From contig NZ_NWFK02000001.1 in assembly GCF_002313155.2 (NCBI RefSeq), positions 1,674,001 to 1,738,000 of the forward strand: a DNA stretch of 64,000 nt, given 5' to 3'. The notes beneath the pieces were generated by a model, which searched no databases, was not told the origin of the DNA, and was given only the letters and a program-made list of their open reading frames with translations. Position 1 is the stretch's first letter; each line of letters opens with the position of its first letter. This document shows positions 19,024 through 26,835 of the stretch, one piece after another. Position numbers and translations under genes: made by a program. This DNA is from Psychrobacter sp. FDAARGOS_221. Lineage in GTDB: Bacteria; Pseudomonadota; Gammaproteobacteria; Pseudomonadales; Moraxellaceae.

Positions 19024-21723
19024 ATGACCAAACCACATACGCCCGTTTCAACCAACACTTATAGCAACCTAGGTCGCAAGTCACTACAGCGCAGTTGGTG
19101 GCGCCATTGGATTTATCCATTGCTGTTTTTGGTGGCGATGGTGCTGTCGTTATCGACTTATTTGACCCTCGACTCTATTCAGCAGTCGGTACAAGATTAT
19201 GTGGCGGACAATCAACGGGCATTGGTCGGTGGTGACTTGGTATTGCGCAGTCGCCAGCCTTGGCCTGAGTCTGTACTCGATGTGGCGACTGAGTTTGAGC
19301 CTGATGATGTGGTGTATGACTATCAGTTTAACGCCATGATTTCTGATATAGAAGGTGCTGATGTCACAGAGTCAGAATCTCTATCTTTAGAAAATAGAAC
19401 GGCAGAACCTAGCTCTTTAGAAAATGCCACTATAGAAAACAGCAATTCAGAAGCGCTAGTTGGCGAACATACCTTACTGGCTCGTGTTAAAGGTGTGTCC
19501 TCTAATTATCCGCTATACGGCGAGGTAGAGTTGGCATCTGGCAAACCATTGTGGCAACAGCTGAAATCAGGTCATGTGGTGGTAGAAACCCAAGTGTTAA
19601 CCGGACTTGAGCTCGACGTGGGTGATACGGTTAAAATCGGTGACGCTACCTTCGTTATCGCTGATGAACTGCTCGCTGAACCAGACCGACCATTAACCGC
19701 GTTTGGTTTTGGTGCTCGGGTACTGATGGCAGATACTGACTTAGACGCAACCAACCTGATGGGGCAACGCAGCCGTATCAGTTATCGCATTGAGTTGGCT
19801 AGCACTCCAGAAACCATTTTGGCTACCCAAACCAAACTGGAGCCTATCCTCGAAGCATTACCCCTATCGCAGGAGATTAAGGTTAGCACCGCTGATGAAG
19901 CCGATACCTCAGTGACAGAAATGTCTGATAACGTGCTGATGTTTTTGAAGTTATTAGTGATAGCGGTGCTGTTTTTATCTGCTGTGGCGCTACTAAGTGT
20001 GGTCAAAGCCTTTGTTAGCTTACAACAAACGGCCAATGCCATCCGTCGTGCTTTAGGCGAGTCAGTGACCGCCATTAAGCGCAGTTATTATCTATTATTT
20101 GTGCTGATGGCTGTGGTCGCTTGTGCCCTCTCCGCGGGTCTGAGTTTACTGATGCTCAATGTTGGTGCTCAATACTTAACCGCCATTTTGCCTGCCGATG
20201 TGCAACTGTCTATCAAGCTGGTGAGCCTGATTAAAATCAGCATTGTGGCGCTGGCCATCACCCTGCTGGTTGTTCAGCACAGCCTGTATGCAGTCACCCA
20301 TACCAAGCCTTCTGCAGTGCTTAAGCAAGCGACAAGCAATGCCCGTCAACATCCGCCAGCGTACTGGTATTTGGCCGTACTGGTTGCCAGTTTTGGCTTG
20401 ATGGCGTATGAGTTTGGCTCAGCCAAGGATGGACTACAAGTATTGGGCGGTATGCTGGTGCTGGCCGGTGGGTTCTGGCTATTGGGTAAAGGCTGGCTGT
20501 GGCTGTTATCAAGACTGGCCAATAAAGGCTTATTTGGCTTCAAGCTGCTGGGGAAACAGTCGAATTGGATGGCACGTATTGCCTTGCATAATCTTTCGCG
20601 TAAGGGCAATCAATCCGGTTTATTCTTTGTCACCCTAGCGCTGTCGGTAGCGGTACTGACCATGATTACCTTGCTTAATCACAGCTTAAATACTCAGTTT
20701 GTGCAAGCCTATCCTGAAGATGCGCCTAACTTATTTATGCTCGATGTACAAAGCAATCAACATGATGATTTAAATGCATTAGTCGATGCGCCCATCACTT
20801 ATTATCCAGTGGTACGAGCTCGAGTCAGCGAAGCCGGCGGTGTGCCAGCAGCAGATATCGAAGTAGCACGTGGTGAAGGTGATGACCCGACGCGTATCTT
20901 TAATCTAAGCTATGCTGATACGGTAATGGAAACCGAATTTATCAAAAAATCGATTGAACCCAATCAGCTGTACGCCCCGCTTGATAAACAAGCCACTGAT
21001 TCAGATGTGGTGCCCTTGTCTATCTTAGACAGTGCCGCCGATCTATTAAACGTGGGCATGGGTGACCAAATACGCTTTAACATCCAAGGCATCGAAATCG
21101 TCGGTCAAATCACCAGTATTCGTGAGCGCTATGAGCGTGGCCCTAGCCCATTCTTCTACTTCTTATTTGAGCCTGAAGTATTGGCCGATGCCCCTCAAAT
21201 CCAGTTCGCGACTACCAAGGTTGATGCTGGCAGTATTCCACAATTACAAACCGATCTTGCGCGTCAGTTTCCTGCGATCACTACCATTGATGGCGGTGCG
21301 ATTGCCAAACGCGTACAAGGCTTTGTGGCGCAAATGAGCCGCTTGGTGCAGTTATTCACTGTGCTTGCCATTATTACCGGACTGATGGTGCTCATTACCT
21401 CGCTACTATCGACTTCTCAAGACCGTTTGCGTGATAGCGCCTCGTTCCGATTGCTGGGTATGCAGACGGCTGATTTATATAAGATTAATATACTTGAGAT
21501 TGGATTGTTAGGCATCAGTGCCGGTATGTTTGCGGTGGTGCTTGCTAGCGGTACGGCGTATGTGCTGATTACTGAGTGGTTTAATCTGCGCTTTAGTGTG
21601 CCGTGGGCAAGCTTTGGGCTTGGTGCGGTGATGCTAGTGGCGGTGTTATTGATTATCGCGGTGAGTTATGTGCGCTTGGTGATTGGCCGTGGGATTATGG
21701 CAAGGGTGAGAGGGATGGTATAG
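19024..21723 (+). CDS. ybbP: FtsX-like ABC transporter permease, YbbP type
   Basis: An 899-residue inner-membrane protein. One N-terminal helix (about 30-50), a large extracytoplasmic domain, an FtsX block of three helices near 300-430, further helices near 440-500, a second periplasmic domain and a final FtsX block near 770-895. This is the ten-helix YbbP plan rather than the four-helix LolC/MacB plan. Its ATPase is the YbbA-like protein two genes upstream. An acidic Ser/Glu-rich stretch near residues 115-140 (ESESLSLENRTAEPSSLENA) looks like a species-specific insertion. Confidence 0.9.
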   Translation: MTKPHTPVSTNTYSNLGRKSLQRSWWRHWIYPLLFLVAMVLSLSTYLTLDSIQQSVQDYVADNQRALVGGDLVLRSRQPWPESVLDVATEFEPDDVVYDYQFNAMISDIEGADVTESESLSLENRTAEPSSLENATIENSNSEALVGEHTLLARVKGVSSNYPLYGEVELASGKPLWQQLKSGHVVVETQVLTGLELDVGDTVKIGDATFVIADELLAEPDRPLTAFGFGARVLMADTDLDATNLMGQRSRISYRIELASTPETILATQTKLEPILEALPLSQEIKVSTADEADTSVTEMSDNVLMFLKLLVIAVLFLSAVALLSVVKAFVSLQQTANAIRRALGESVTAIKRSYYLLFVLMAVVACALSAGLSLLMLNVGAQYLTAILPADVQLSIKLVSLIKISIVALAITLLVVQHSLYAVTHTKPSAVLKQATSNARQHPPAYWYLAVLVASFGLMAYEFGSAKDGLQVLGGMLVLAGGFWLLGKGWLWLLSRLANKGLFGFKLLGKQSNWMARIALHNLSRKGNQSGLFFVTLALSVAVLTMITLLNHSLNTQFVQAYPEDAPNLFMLDVQSNQHDDLNALVDAPITYYPVVRARVSEAGGVPAADIEVARGEGDDPTRIFNLSYADTVMETEFIKKSIEPNQLYAPLDKQATDSDVVPLSILDSAADLLNVGMGDQIRFNIQGIEIVGQITSIRERYERGPSPFFYFLFEPEVLADAPQIQFATTKVDAGSIPQLQTDLARQFPAITTIDGGAIAKRVQGFVAQMSRLVQLFTVLAIITGLMVLITSLLSTSQDRLRDSASFRLLGMQTADLYKINILEIGLLGISAGMFAVVLASGTAYVLITEWFNLRFSVPWASFGLGAVMLVAVLLIIAVSYVRLVIGRGIMARVRGMV

Positions 21724-21738
21724 AAGGTTAGTTGTGAT

Positions 21739-21888
21739 AGCTAATCCTACTTTTTACTGATATCTTGGCTGGCACTGCGGTAGGTACTAAGATTATGATC
21801 GTTCCTGACTCAGCGATAACGCCTCTAACCAAGTGCCTATACCGCCCTGGTGTGCCAAGTATATCCGCTTTAATCAGGGCTAAACCGC
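21739..21888 (-). repeat. Structured intergenic element, copy 1 (minus orientation)
   Basis: Read on the minus strand, it starts with the conserved block GCGGTTTAGCCCTGATT... (21888 down to 21858, one mismatch with copy 2 over 31 bp). A hairpin-rich middle follows, with CTTGGCAC pairing with GTGCC/CCAAG and GCGGTA with TACCGC. It ends with a block like copy 2's (AGAT...AAAAAGTAGGATTAGCT, 21765-21739). The 5' block faces the kinase operon. A similar frame with the same end blocks is at 23934-24084. It could be a structured RNA or a palindromic DNA element; I recall similar end blocks from other bacterial intergenic regions but cannot name the family. Confidence 0.65.
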
Positions 21889-22035
21889 ACTTCCAAATAA
21901 GATTCAAGATAAAACTAAAGAACTTAATAATAATTCACTTTTACATAATTAATATTGTAAGCATATGCTATGAAGGAGATTATCTTTATCGAAAAAAGTT
22001 TCTCTTTATTATATAAATTTGCCAACCAAAGACTC

Positions 22036-22215
22036 TTAATTAGTTTTATTGGAGCTTTCTTGTGTAAAAGCTATCATATAGTCTCCATGTTGTTCTAAGC
22101 GAACAATTTTTCTTGCTTTTCTAATAGTATCTTTTGAAGGTGCATTTTCTTTAGCTTTAACTAAAGAAGACCTAGGTTTAAATTCAGTTGGATTGATATT
22201 TATACGGATAGTCAT
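22036..22215 (-). CDS. Small basic protein of the kinase operon, 59 residues
   Basis: Its ATG at 22215 overlaps the kinase stop in an ATGA, and the frame stays open for 59 codons to TAA at 22036. The protein starts MTIRININ, has a Lys/Arg-rich middle (KAKENAPSKDTIRKARKIVR) and ends with a short Ser/Asn-rich tail. There is no signal peptide, membrane segment or recognisable domain. The tight overlap is the main evidence that it is translated. It might be a kinase substrate, regulator or nucleic-acid-binding subunit, but nothing in the sequence decides this. Confidence 0.65.
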   Translation of the reverse strand: MTIRININPTEFKPRSSLVKAKENAPSKDTIRKARKIVRLEQHGDYMIAFTQESSNKTN

Positions 22216-23243
22216 TTCAAGTTTAATAAAAAACTCTTCAAATTACTGGTAATATTTTTATTCCTACCATTTTTAGTAATTTTAGGTTTTTCATCTCCTT
22301 TATTAAGGATCACAGAGTATTCCGAACCTGTATGATCTTTGCAAGTCCACTGTTGAGAGTTTCCACTAGAATTATAGTGCCAATCAAGCCCTACATAATC
22401 AATAGAGCTCAAGTCATTTAATATATCTCTAGTGTTACTATACCTTTTAGAAGTATCGTTTTCTAAACATCTCATTATCACTTTTTTTAGCTGCAACGGT
22501 ATATGTATTGGTATAGCTTTTTCATCTGGAAAACTCCCAGCTTTTAAAGCTTCTACAAATTCATTAGTTTTCAACTCACCATTATCACTTAAGAAAACAT
22601 TGTACTGTTCGTTGAATACATCATCTCCAACACACATCCTATAAATAGTTAATCCAATTTGATAAATATCAAATTGGATATTAACGAGGTTTTGTCTTGT
22701 AGAGTCACATAATTCTGGTGCAGAATGCTTTATATAGTGGCGAGTAAGCTGAAACCAACCATTATCATCAGTGTAATCTGAGAGACCAAAATCAGATAAC
22801 AAAGCTTCGTTATTATCTGATAATAAAATATTATCTGGCTTAATATCTAGATGGACTAAATTTTTAGAATGAATATGAGATACACCATTAATAAACTGAA
22901 TACTATATCTAATAATCTCTCTAGAAGTTAAATTCCTTTTAGACATGAGAGACTTCAATGACCCATTACTGTAGAAAGGCATAGCTATATAAAAGTTATC
23001 ATCATCTTTACAGGCATATTGAATCTGCACAACGTTTGGATGAGAACTTGCATATAATATTTTTGCTTCTTTAGAGAGCTTATCAAGATCTGTTGAATAT
23101 TGAGAAATCTCTTTAATAACTATCTTGGCATCCATGTGTTCATCATGTGCAAGAAATACTTTAGAATTTCTTCCCTCTTGTCCAATCTCATTTATTTTTC
23201 TAAAAGATACAATGGCAGGTGAATAAACTGGCTCAAAATTCAT
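22212..23243 (-). CDS. Hanks-type serine/threonine protein kinase
   Basis: A 343-residue kinase with an apparently complete catalytic core: glycine-loop-like GQEGRNSKVFLA (21-32), the VIKE lysine Lys44, a probable helix-C glutamate near 59, catalytic loop HLDIKPDN (131-138, Asp133), DFG (151-153) and APE (175-177). HLD instead of HRD makes it a non-RD kinase, not obviously dependent on activation-loop phosphorylation. There is no membrane helix or PASTA repeat. About 65 residues after the kinase domain (YVGLDWHYNSSGNSQQW onward) form a small unassigned C-terminal domain. Both ends overlap the neighbours by 4 bp. The DNA is strikingly AT-rich. Confidence 0.9.
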   Translation of the reverse strand: MNFEPVYSPAIVSFRKINEIGQEGRNSKVFLAHDEHMDAKIVIKEISQYSTDLDKLSKEAKILYASSHPNVVQIQYACKDDDNFYIAMPFYSNGSLKSLMSKRNLTSREIIRYSIQFINGVSHIHSKNLVHLDIKPDNILLSDNNEALLSDFGLSDYTDDNGWFQLTRHYIKHSAPELCDSTRQNLVNIQFDIYQIGLTIYRMCVGDDVFNEQYNVFLSDNGELKTNEFVEALKAGSFPDEKAIPIHIPLQLKKVIMRCLENDTSKRYSNTRDILNDLSSIDYVGLDWHYNSSGNSQQWTCKDHTGSEYSVILNKGDEKPKITKNGRNKNITSNLKSFLLNLK

Positions 23244-23698
23244 AATGTCATAACCACCGCTACTAGTATTGATTCTATTTGTTCTTTATTAAAATCTGCA
23301 ACATTTATTTCAATTTCAGTGTCATTCTTCTCTTTGTTAATGAATTTCTTTAGCTCTTGAGCATTTGTACTTAATTTACTTGCCATACTCGAAAGAACTA
23401 GAGTTCTATAATCGCTAACAGAGCTACTTGCAAAAGTTTCCTGTATTACACCTTCTAAGTAGAATCTTTGTATACTTTTAGACTGAGCATTGCCTTCTGC
23501 AACTCTAATTCCAGCTCTAGATATTGAATACTCGCGAAGAATATCTAATATGTTGCTTCTAACGTACTTAAGTTGTTCTGGAATAGTAATTGCACACGGC
23601 ACTTTAAGACTTTCAATATTAATAAAGCTATTACTTTTGCTATCATAGACTGAAAATATCACTTCCTTTGGTTTAACCCTTATCCCTAAAGTGTTCAA
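23240..23698 (-). CDS. Unknown protein, possible RNase H/RuvC-like fold, first gene of kinase operon
   Basis: A 152-residue protein if started at the TTG at 23698, which has AGAGGG six bases upstream; a TTG at 23716 without a ribosome site would add six residues. The layout resembles RuvC-like proteins: an N-terminal beta hairpin (NTLGIRVKPKEVIFSVYD), a central strand and helix (ISRAGIRVAEGNAQSKSIQRFYLEGVIQETFA) and a final helix (EQIESILVAVVM). The acidic residue normally on strand 1 seems replaced by Arg, so it may be a non-catalytic relative, perhaps like DUF3010 proteins. This fold call is inference. The stop overlaps the kinase start (ATGA). Confidence 0.6.
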   Translation of the reverse strand: MNTLGIRVKPKEVIFSVYDSKSNSFINIESLKVPCAITIPEQLKYVRSNILDILREYSISRAGIRVAEGNAQSKSIQRFYLEGVIQETFASSSVSDYRTLVLSSMASKLSTNAQELKKFINKEKNDTEIEINVADFNKEQIESILVAVVMTL

Positions 23699-23716
23699 TT
23701 TATACCCTCTTTTCAA

Positions 23717-23933
23717 TTATAAAGTTAGACATCACTACTAAATCAGCGAAATCTATTTCATTATAATTATGGAAGTATAAAAGATTTATAGCAAGTTAAT
23801 CATGACTATTTAGAATAGCAAGGTTACTATTTAACTAAACAAATTGTGATTCATAAACCAGACTATTAATCTTTTTAACCTTATTTGTAAAAAAGCTTTT
23901 ATTTCAAACATCACCGAAAACCCCGCCTTAGAA
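23717..23933. promoter_or_regulatory. AT-rich upstream region of the kinase operon
   Basis: 217 bp of very AT-rich sequence between the operon start and the second structured element. It should hold the minus-strand promoter, with TATACT-like and TTGCTA-like hexamers but no pair of good spacing. No gene is seen. Confidence 0.3.
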
Positions 23934-24084
23934 GCGGTTTAGCCCTGATTGAAGCGGATATACTGACTGGCTGAACAGGATGCAGTGGTCAGGCTTGGGG
24001 TGGCGCGCGAAGCAAGCGACGCCACAAACTGAACCCACTGCCCTGTTCAGACTGGTAGATAGTAGCGAAAAGCAGGAAATAGCT
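23934..24084 (+). repeat. Structured intergenic element, copy 2 (plus orientation)
   Basis: The 5' block (23934-23964) begins GCGGTTTAGCCCTGATT and is nearly identical to copy 1 in inverse orientation. A long hairpin follows: CTGAACAGG (23971-23979) pairs with CCTGTTCAG (24042-24050), GCAGTGG (23982-23988) with CCACTGC (24035-24041), and GTGGCG (24000-24005) with CGCCAC (24020-24025). The 3' block AGAT...GAAAAGCAGGAAATAGCT ends at 24084. The element is GC-richer than the AT-rich cassette beside it. The hairpin sequence is unrelated to that of copy 1 although total length is the same to one base. Confidence 0.7.
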
Positions 24085-24284
24085 TCATACCTACAATAAT
24101 ATTACCCGAGCTTTAACCATCCATATCACCCAGTGACCTCCTAACGCGCCTTGACAAAGCCAACCATTCGCTCAATACTGGAACAAGTGTCAGCTAAGGA
24201 TAGCTGAACGAGAATACCGTTACACGTTGAGCTAACTCTTGAACTAAATCAGCGACAACTCAACGGACTGGAAAAGGATGTCAC

Positions 24285-25151
24285 ATGGATATACTGCAAT
24301 ATTGGGCAGGGTTTTATAACGACCCTTGGTTTTGGACGTTCCCAATGGCAACGCTTGCCATCAGTATGACTGCCTTTCTTGCGCTCGCCATTCCTTGGAC
24401 CATCATCGCTTGGCTCGACCCCGTCTCCCTACGCAAATATAAAATCCAACAAAAACCGTTTGAGATGAAGAAGTTTCTATTGCCCTCAATCGGTCGAATT
24501 GTCATCAATAATATTATTCTTGCCAGCTTACTGGTTCTCGTTTGGCCATTACTTAAGCTCACTGGCGTGCATGATGGTGCATTGCCTGCGTGGTATATCA
24601 TCATCGCTCAGCTTTTATTCTTCGTGCTACTCGATGATTTCTTGTACTACCTTGTGCATCGCAAAATGCACGAAAACAAGTGGCTGATGAAGCACATCCA
24701 TAGCGTACATCACCGTATTCACAATACCTGCGCCATTAGCGGCAACTACATGCACTGGGTGGAATACACCATCACTGCATCGCTGACTTTAGTGGGTCCT
24801 ATTTTGCTTGGCGCGCATATTTATGTGGTTTGGCTGTGGGTGATTATCCGTCAGATTGAAGGGGCGGATGGGCATATCGGCTATGATATCCCGTGGAATC
24901 CTGCTCATTTATTACCTATTTATGAAGGCCCTGTGTATCACGACTTTCATCATGCCAAATTCAAAGGTAATTACGCAGGCTTTCTCCCCTATCTTGATAA
25001 ATATCTTGGCAAAACGCATATACCCGCCTATCTAAACTACGTAAAAGCCAGACGTCAGGGATTAAATCCAGATGAAATCGAGCGTCTGGCAACGGAAGCA
25101 AAGCAAACAGCAAAGCGGTTAAAACGTCAGCAGGCCTTGAATCAGAATTAA
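24285..25151 (+). CDS. Sterol desaturase/fatty acid hydroxylase family membrane enzyme
   Basis: A 288-residue membrane di-iron enzyme. The histidine motifs are HRKMH (125-129), HSVHH (139-143) and HDFHH (219-223) preceded by Asp-Gly-His at 195-197, with four to five hydrophobic segments between residues 15 and 190. The family hydroxylates or desaturates lipid substrates using O2. AAAAGGA precedes the ATG. The last 35 residues are a basic tail. The substrate is not deducible. Confidence 0.87.
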   Translation: MDILQYWAGFYNDPWFWTFPMATLAISMTAFLALAIPWTIIAWLDPVSLRKYKIQQKPFEMKKFLLPSIGRIVINNIILASLLVLVWPLLKLTGVHDGALPAWYIIIAQLLFFVLLDDFLYYLVHRKMHENKWLMKHIHSVHHRIHNTCAISGNYMHWVEYTITASLTLVGPILLGAHIYVVWLWVIIRQIEGADGHIGYDIPWNPAHLLPIYEGPVYHDFHHAKFKGNYAGFLPYLDKYLGKTHIPAYLNYVKARRQGLNPDEIERLATEAKQTAKRLKRQQALNQN

Positions 25152-25200
25152 CCCAACTTGATAGCTTTAGCTCAAAATCTATAAGAGTTAAACGCCCACA

Positions 25201-25235
25201 AAAAAAGCCAGATAACAAATATCTGGCTTTTTCTT
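25201..25235. terminator. Bidirectional intrinsic terminator
   Basis: AAAGCCAGAT / ATCTGGCTTT stem with a 7-nt loop, A-tract before and T-tract after. It ends the desaturase gene on the plus strand and may serve minus-strand genes too. It is a diverged copy of the terminator at 26361-26396. Confidence 0.85.
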
Positions 25236-25264
25236 ATTTTATAACGCTAAATTGTCGTTTTGAG

Positions 25265-25345
25265 GATTACTCTAACGTCCTAAACTTATTTTTTCTTCCA
25301 AGTTTGGCTGCGTGAGAATCGAGCTAAATGACCTTTAAGCTGTTG
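25265..25345 (-). pseudogene. Remnant duplicate of the 3' end of the DUF2147 gene
   Basis: Sequence complementary to the last codons of the gene at 26452-26835 recurs here, including the tail QTWKKK-stop and CACGCAGCCAAACTTGGAAG. Relative to the intact gene it has a 7-nt deletion after GGCAACAGCTTAAAG, which puts a TAG in frame. The homology continues into the adjoining terminator. No start or body of the gene is present, so this is a leftover of a duplication or rearrangement. Confidence 0.8.
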
Positions 25346-25397
25346 CCGTTTTCTGGCTTTAAATCAAACTTATTGCTCAAGTTTAAAATGCAACCAA

Positions 25398-25853
25398 TCA
25401 CAACTCTGTAGATTCAACAGCCTGCCCTTCCATGCAGTCCTCGAAGCTTTCTACCCCTTCAACGATACCATCATAACTGTTAACGTTTTGCCCCGAAAAA
25501 TACAGTTCTTCATCCCAATACGCACACACTTCTTCTTCAAAAGAGCTCCATACTCTTATGGTGTTGCCGTTATCATCGGTTAATCCACTGTAGATCTTAC
25601 CGGTTTCTGTAAATAACACATAAGGAAAGCCCGAGTAAGGCTGATCATAGTCATCTACTACCGTAAACGCTAAATTATTTTTAAAAATATCGTATTTTTT
25701 AGGTGTCTCACTGACTTGTTTTGACGCTATTTTATTTTTAGTGGCTTGTTTTAAAGTAGTTTCTTGTTGTGTTGCTGCGTTAGGTGAAACATGCAATAGC
25801 TGCGTGCAGCCAGCAGTTAAGCAGAGGCTAAAAATAAGAATGAATCGCTTCAT
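25398..25853 (-). CDS. Hypothetical lipoprotein
   Basis: A 151-residue protein with a lipoprotein signal peptide (LTAGC lipobox, Cys16), a polar linker (about 20-55) and a small beta-rich domain, FTVVDDYDQPYSGFPYVLF...GKIYSGLTDDNGNTIRV, that resembles carboxypeptidase-regulatory or transthyretin-like folds often fused to or encoded beside secreted toxins. Two cysteines remain in the domain. The fold resemblance is my inference from the Gly/Asp-Asn pattern. No partner gene is next to it. Confidence 0.7.
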   Translation of the reverse strand: MKRFILIFSLCLTAGCTQLLHVSPNAATQQETTLKQATKNKIASKQVSETPKKYDIFKNNLAFTVVDDYDQPYSGFPYVLFTETGKIYSGLTDDNGNTIRVWSSFEEEVCAYWDEELYFSGQNVNSYDGIVEGVESFEDCMEGQAVESTEL

Positions 25854-25950
25854 TGACTGTCCTGTTAGTTATTAAAGGCTTTAGATTTTGACAAAAGTCA
25901 GAACAGCTTAACGTTCTCCAGACTCATGTAATAGCTTACACTGATTAAAA

Positions 25951-26250
25951 CTAACGGTTATAACAAGAAATAAACTCTCTTATCGCCCAACCCCAATAGC
26001 GATACTCGCCTTTATAGTTGCCTTCTAAATACACCCACACCCGACCTTTATTGTCATAACTAGAATTAGTAATCAACACTTCGCGACCATTACGTAACTG
26101 ATTAATGACCTTGCCATTAGGTGCATTACGAATATTTAACGGCGTACCCGTAGGATCCGTTACCTTGCAAACAGTCGCTGCTTGCGCTAATGAGGTGCCC
26201 GCAATAAATGTTGTTAACGCTAAAATCATATTACAAGTCAGTTTTTTCAT
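25951..26250 (-). CDS. Exported SH3b-domain protein
   Basis: A 99-residue protein with a cleavable signal peptide (about 1-24, ending AQA) followed by a single bacterial SH3 domain: LNIRNAPNGKVINQLRNGREVLI is the usual start and WGWAIREFISC the end. Such domains bind peptidoglycan or sit in periplasmic adaptor proteins. Two cysteines (near 28 and 96) could form a disulfide. The start lies within the usual distance of a weak AGG site. Confidence 0.8.
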   Translation of the reverse strand: MKKLTCNMILALTTFIAGTSLAQAATVCKVTDPTGTPLNIRNAPNGKVINQLRNGREVLITNSSYDNKGRVWVYLEGNYKGEYRYWGWAIREFISCYNR

Positions 26251-26360
26251 AGTAGACCTTGGTAAATTTAAAGGGTTAATAGAATATTTATAAGTGTTGA
26301 TAATAAGATAATCATTTTATTTTAGACTAATTTAATATGATATTTAAGTAAAAAACAACA

Positions 26361-26396
26361 AAAAGAGCCAGACACTTAAGTATCTGGCTCTTTTTT
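26361..26396. terminator. Intrinsic terminator downstream of the DUF2147 gene
   Basis: Stem AGAGCCAGA.ACTT / AAGT.TCTGGCTCT with A/T tracts on both sides; acts for the minus-strand gene at 26452 and could act in both directions. Confidence 0.85.
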
Positions 26397-26451
26397 ATTT
26401 CACTTTTGAATAATCGGCTATGGTTTTGAGGGTTACTCAAACGCGCTTAAC

Positions 26452-26835
26452 TTATTTTTTCTTCCAAGTTTGGCTGCGTGAGAATGGACCTAAATGACCT
26501 TTTAGCTTTAAGCTGTTGCCGCTTAATTCAGCGGTCAAACGGTAAGTTTTGCCGTTTTCTGGGTCAGTGATTTTACCGCCGCTGTATTTGCCGCCGCCAT
26601 CAGCTTTTAAGCCTGAGATAACAGTACGACCAACGAATTTTTTGCCTTCTGGGCGAACGGTAGATAGGATTTTACCAGTTAGCGTACCGCCAGACTCTGT
26701 AATTTTAACAACTGCTTTTGGCTCGCCGTCGTCATAAGTCTGCCAAGTAGTATTGGCTAATGGATCTGCGGCCATTGCTACAGTGGCAAGACCTAAAGCT
26801 GATAGTGCTAGAACTGATTGGTTAAGTAATTTCAT
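26452..26835 (-). CDS. DUF2147 family exported protein
   Basis: A 127-residue protein with a signal peptide (MKLLNQSVLALSALGLATVAMA) and a single DUF2147 domain: W.TYDDGEPKAVVKI, GGTLTGKIL, GKTYRL and a basic C-terminal QTWKKK. It is presumably periplasmic with a lipocalin-like small barrel, and its function is unknown. A strong GAAAGGA site precedes the ATG. Its 3' end plus terminator are partly duplicated 1.1 kb away at 25.2-25.35 kb. Confidence 0.88.
   Translation of the reverse strand: MKLLNQSVLALSALGLATVAMAADPLANTTWQTYDDGEPKAVVKITESGGTLTGKILSTVRPEGKKFVGRTVISGLKADGGGKYSGGKITDPENGKTYRLTAELSGNSLKLKGHLGPFSRSQTWKKK

Noticed and set aside
21765..22016. 83-residue plus-strand frame beside the kinase operon
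   Set aside because: Runs through structured element copy 1 and into AT-rich DNA; no ribosome site and no domain.
21739..24084. Insertion sequence or composite transposon
   Set aside because: The inverted elements look like IS ends at first, but no transposase, integrase or target duplication is visible, and the shared part is at both ends of each element rather than a single terminal repeat.
24085..24284. Protein-coding remnant between element copy 2 and the desaturase
   Set aside because: All frames are broken by stops and no homology is apparent.
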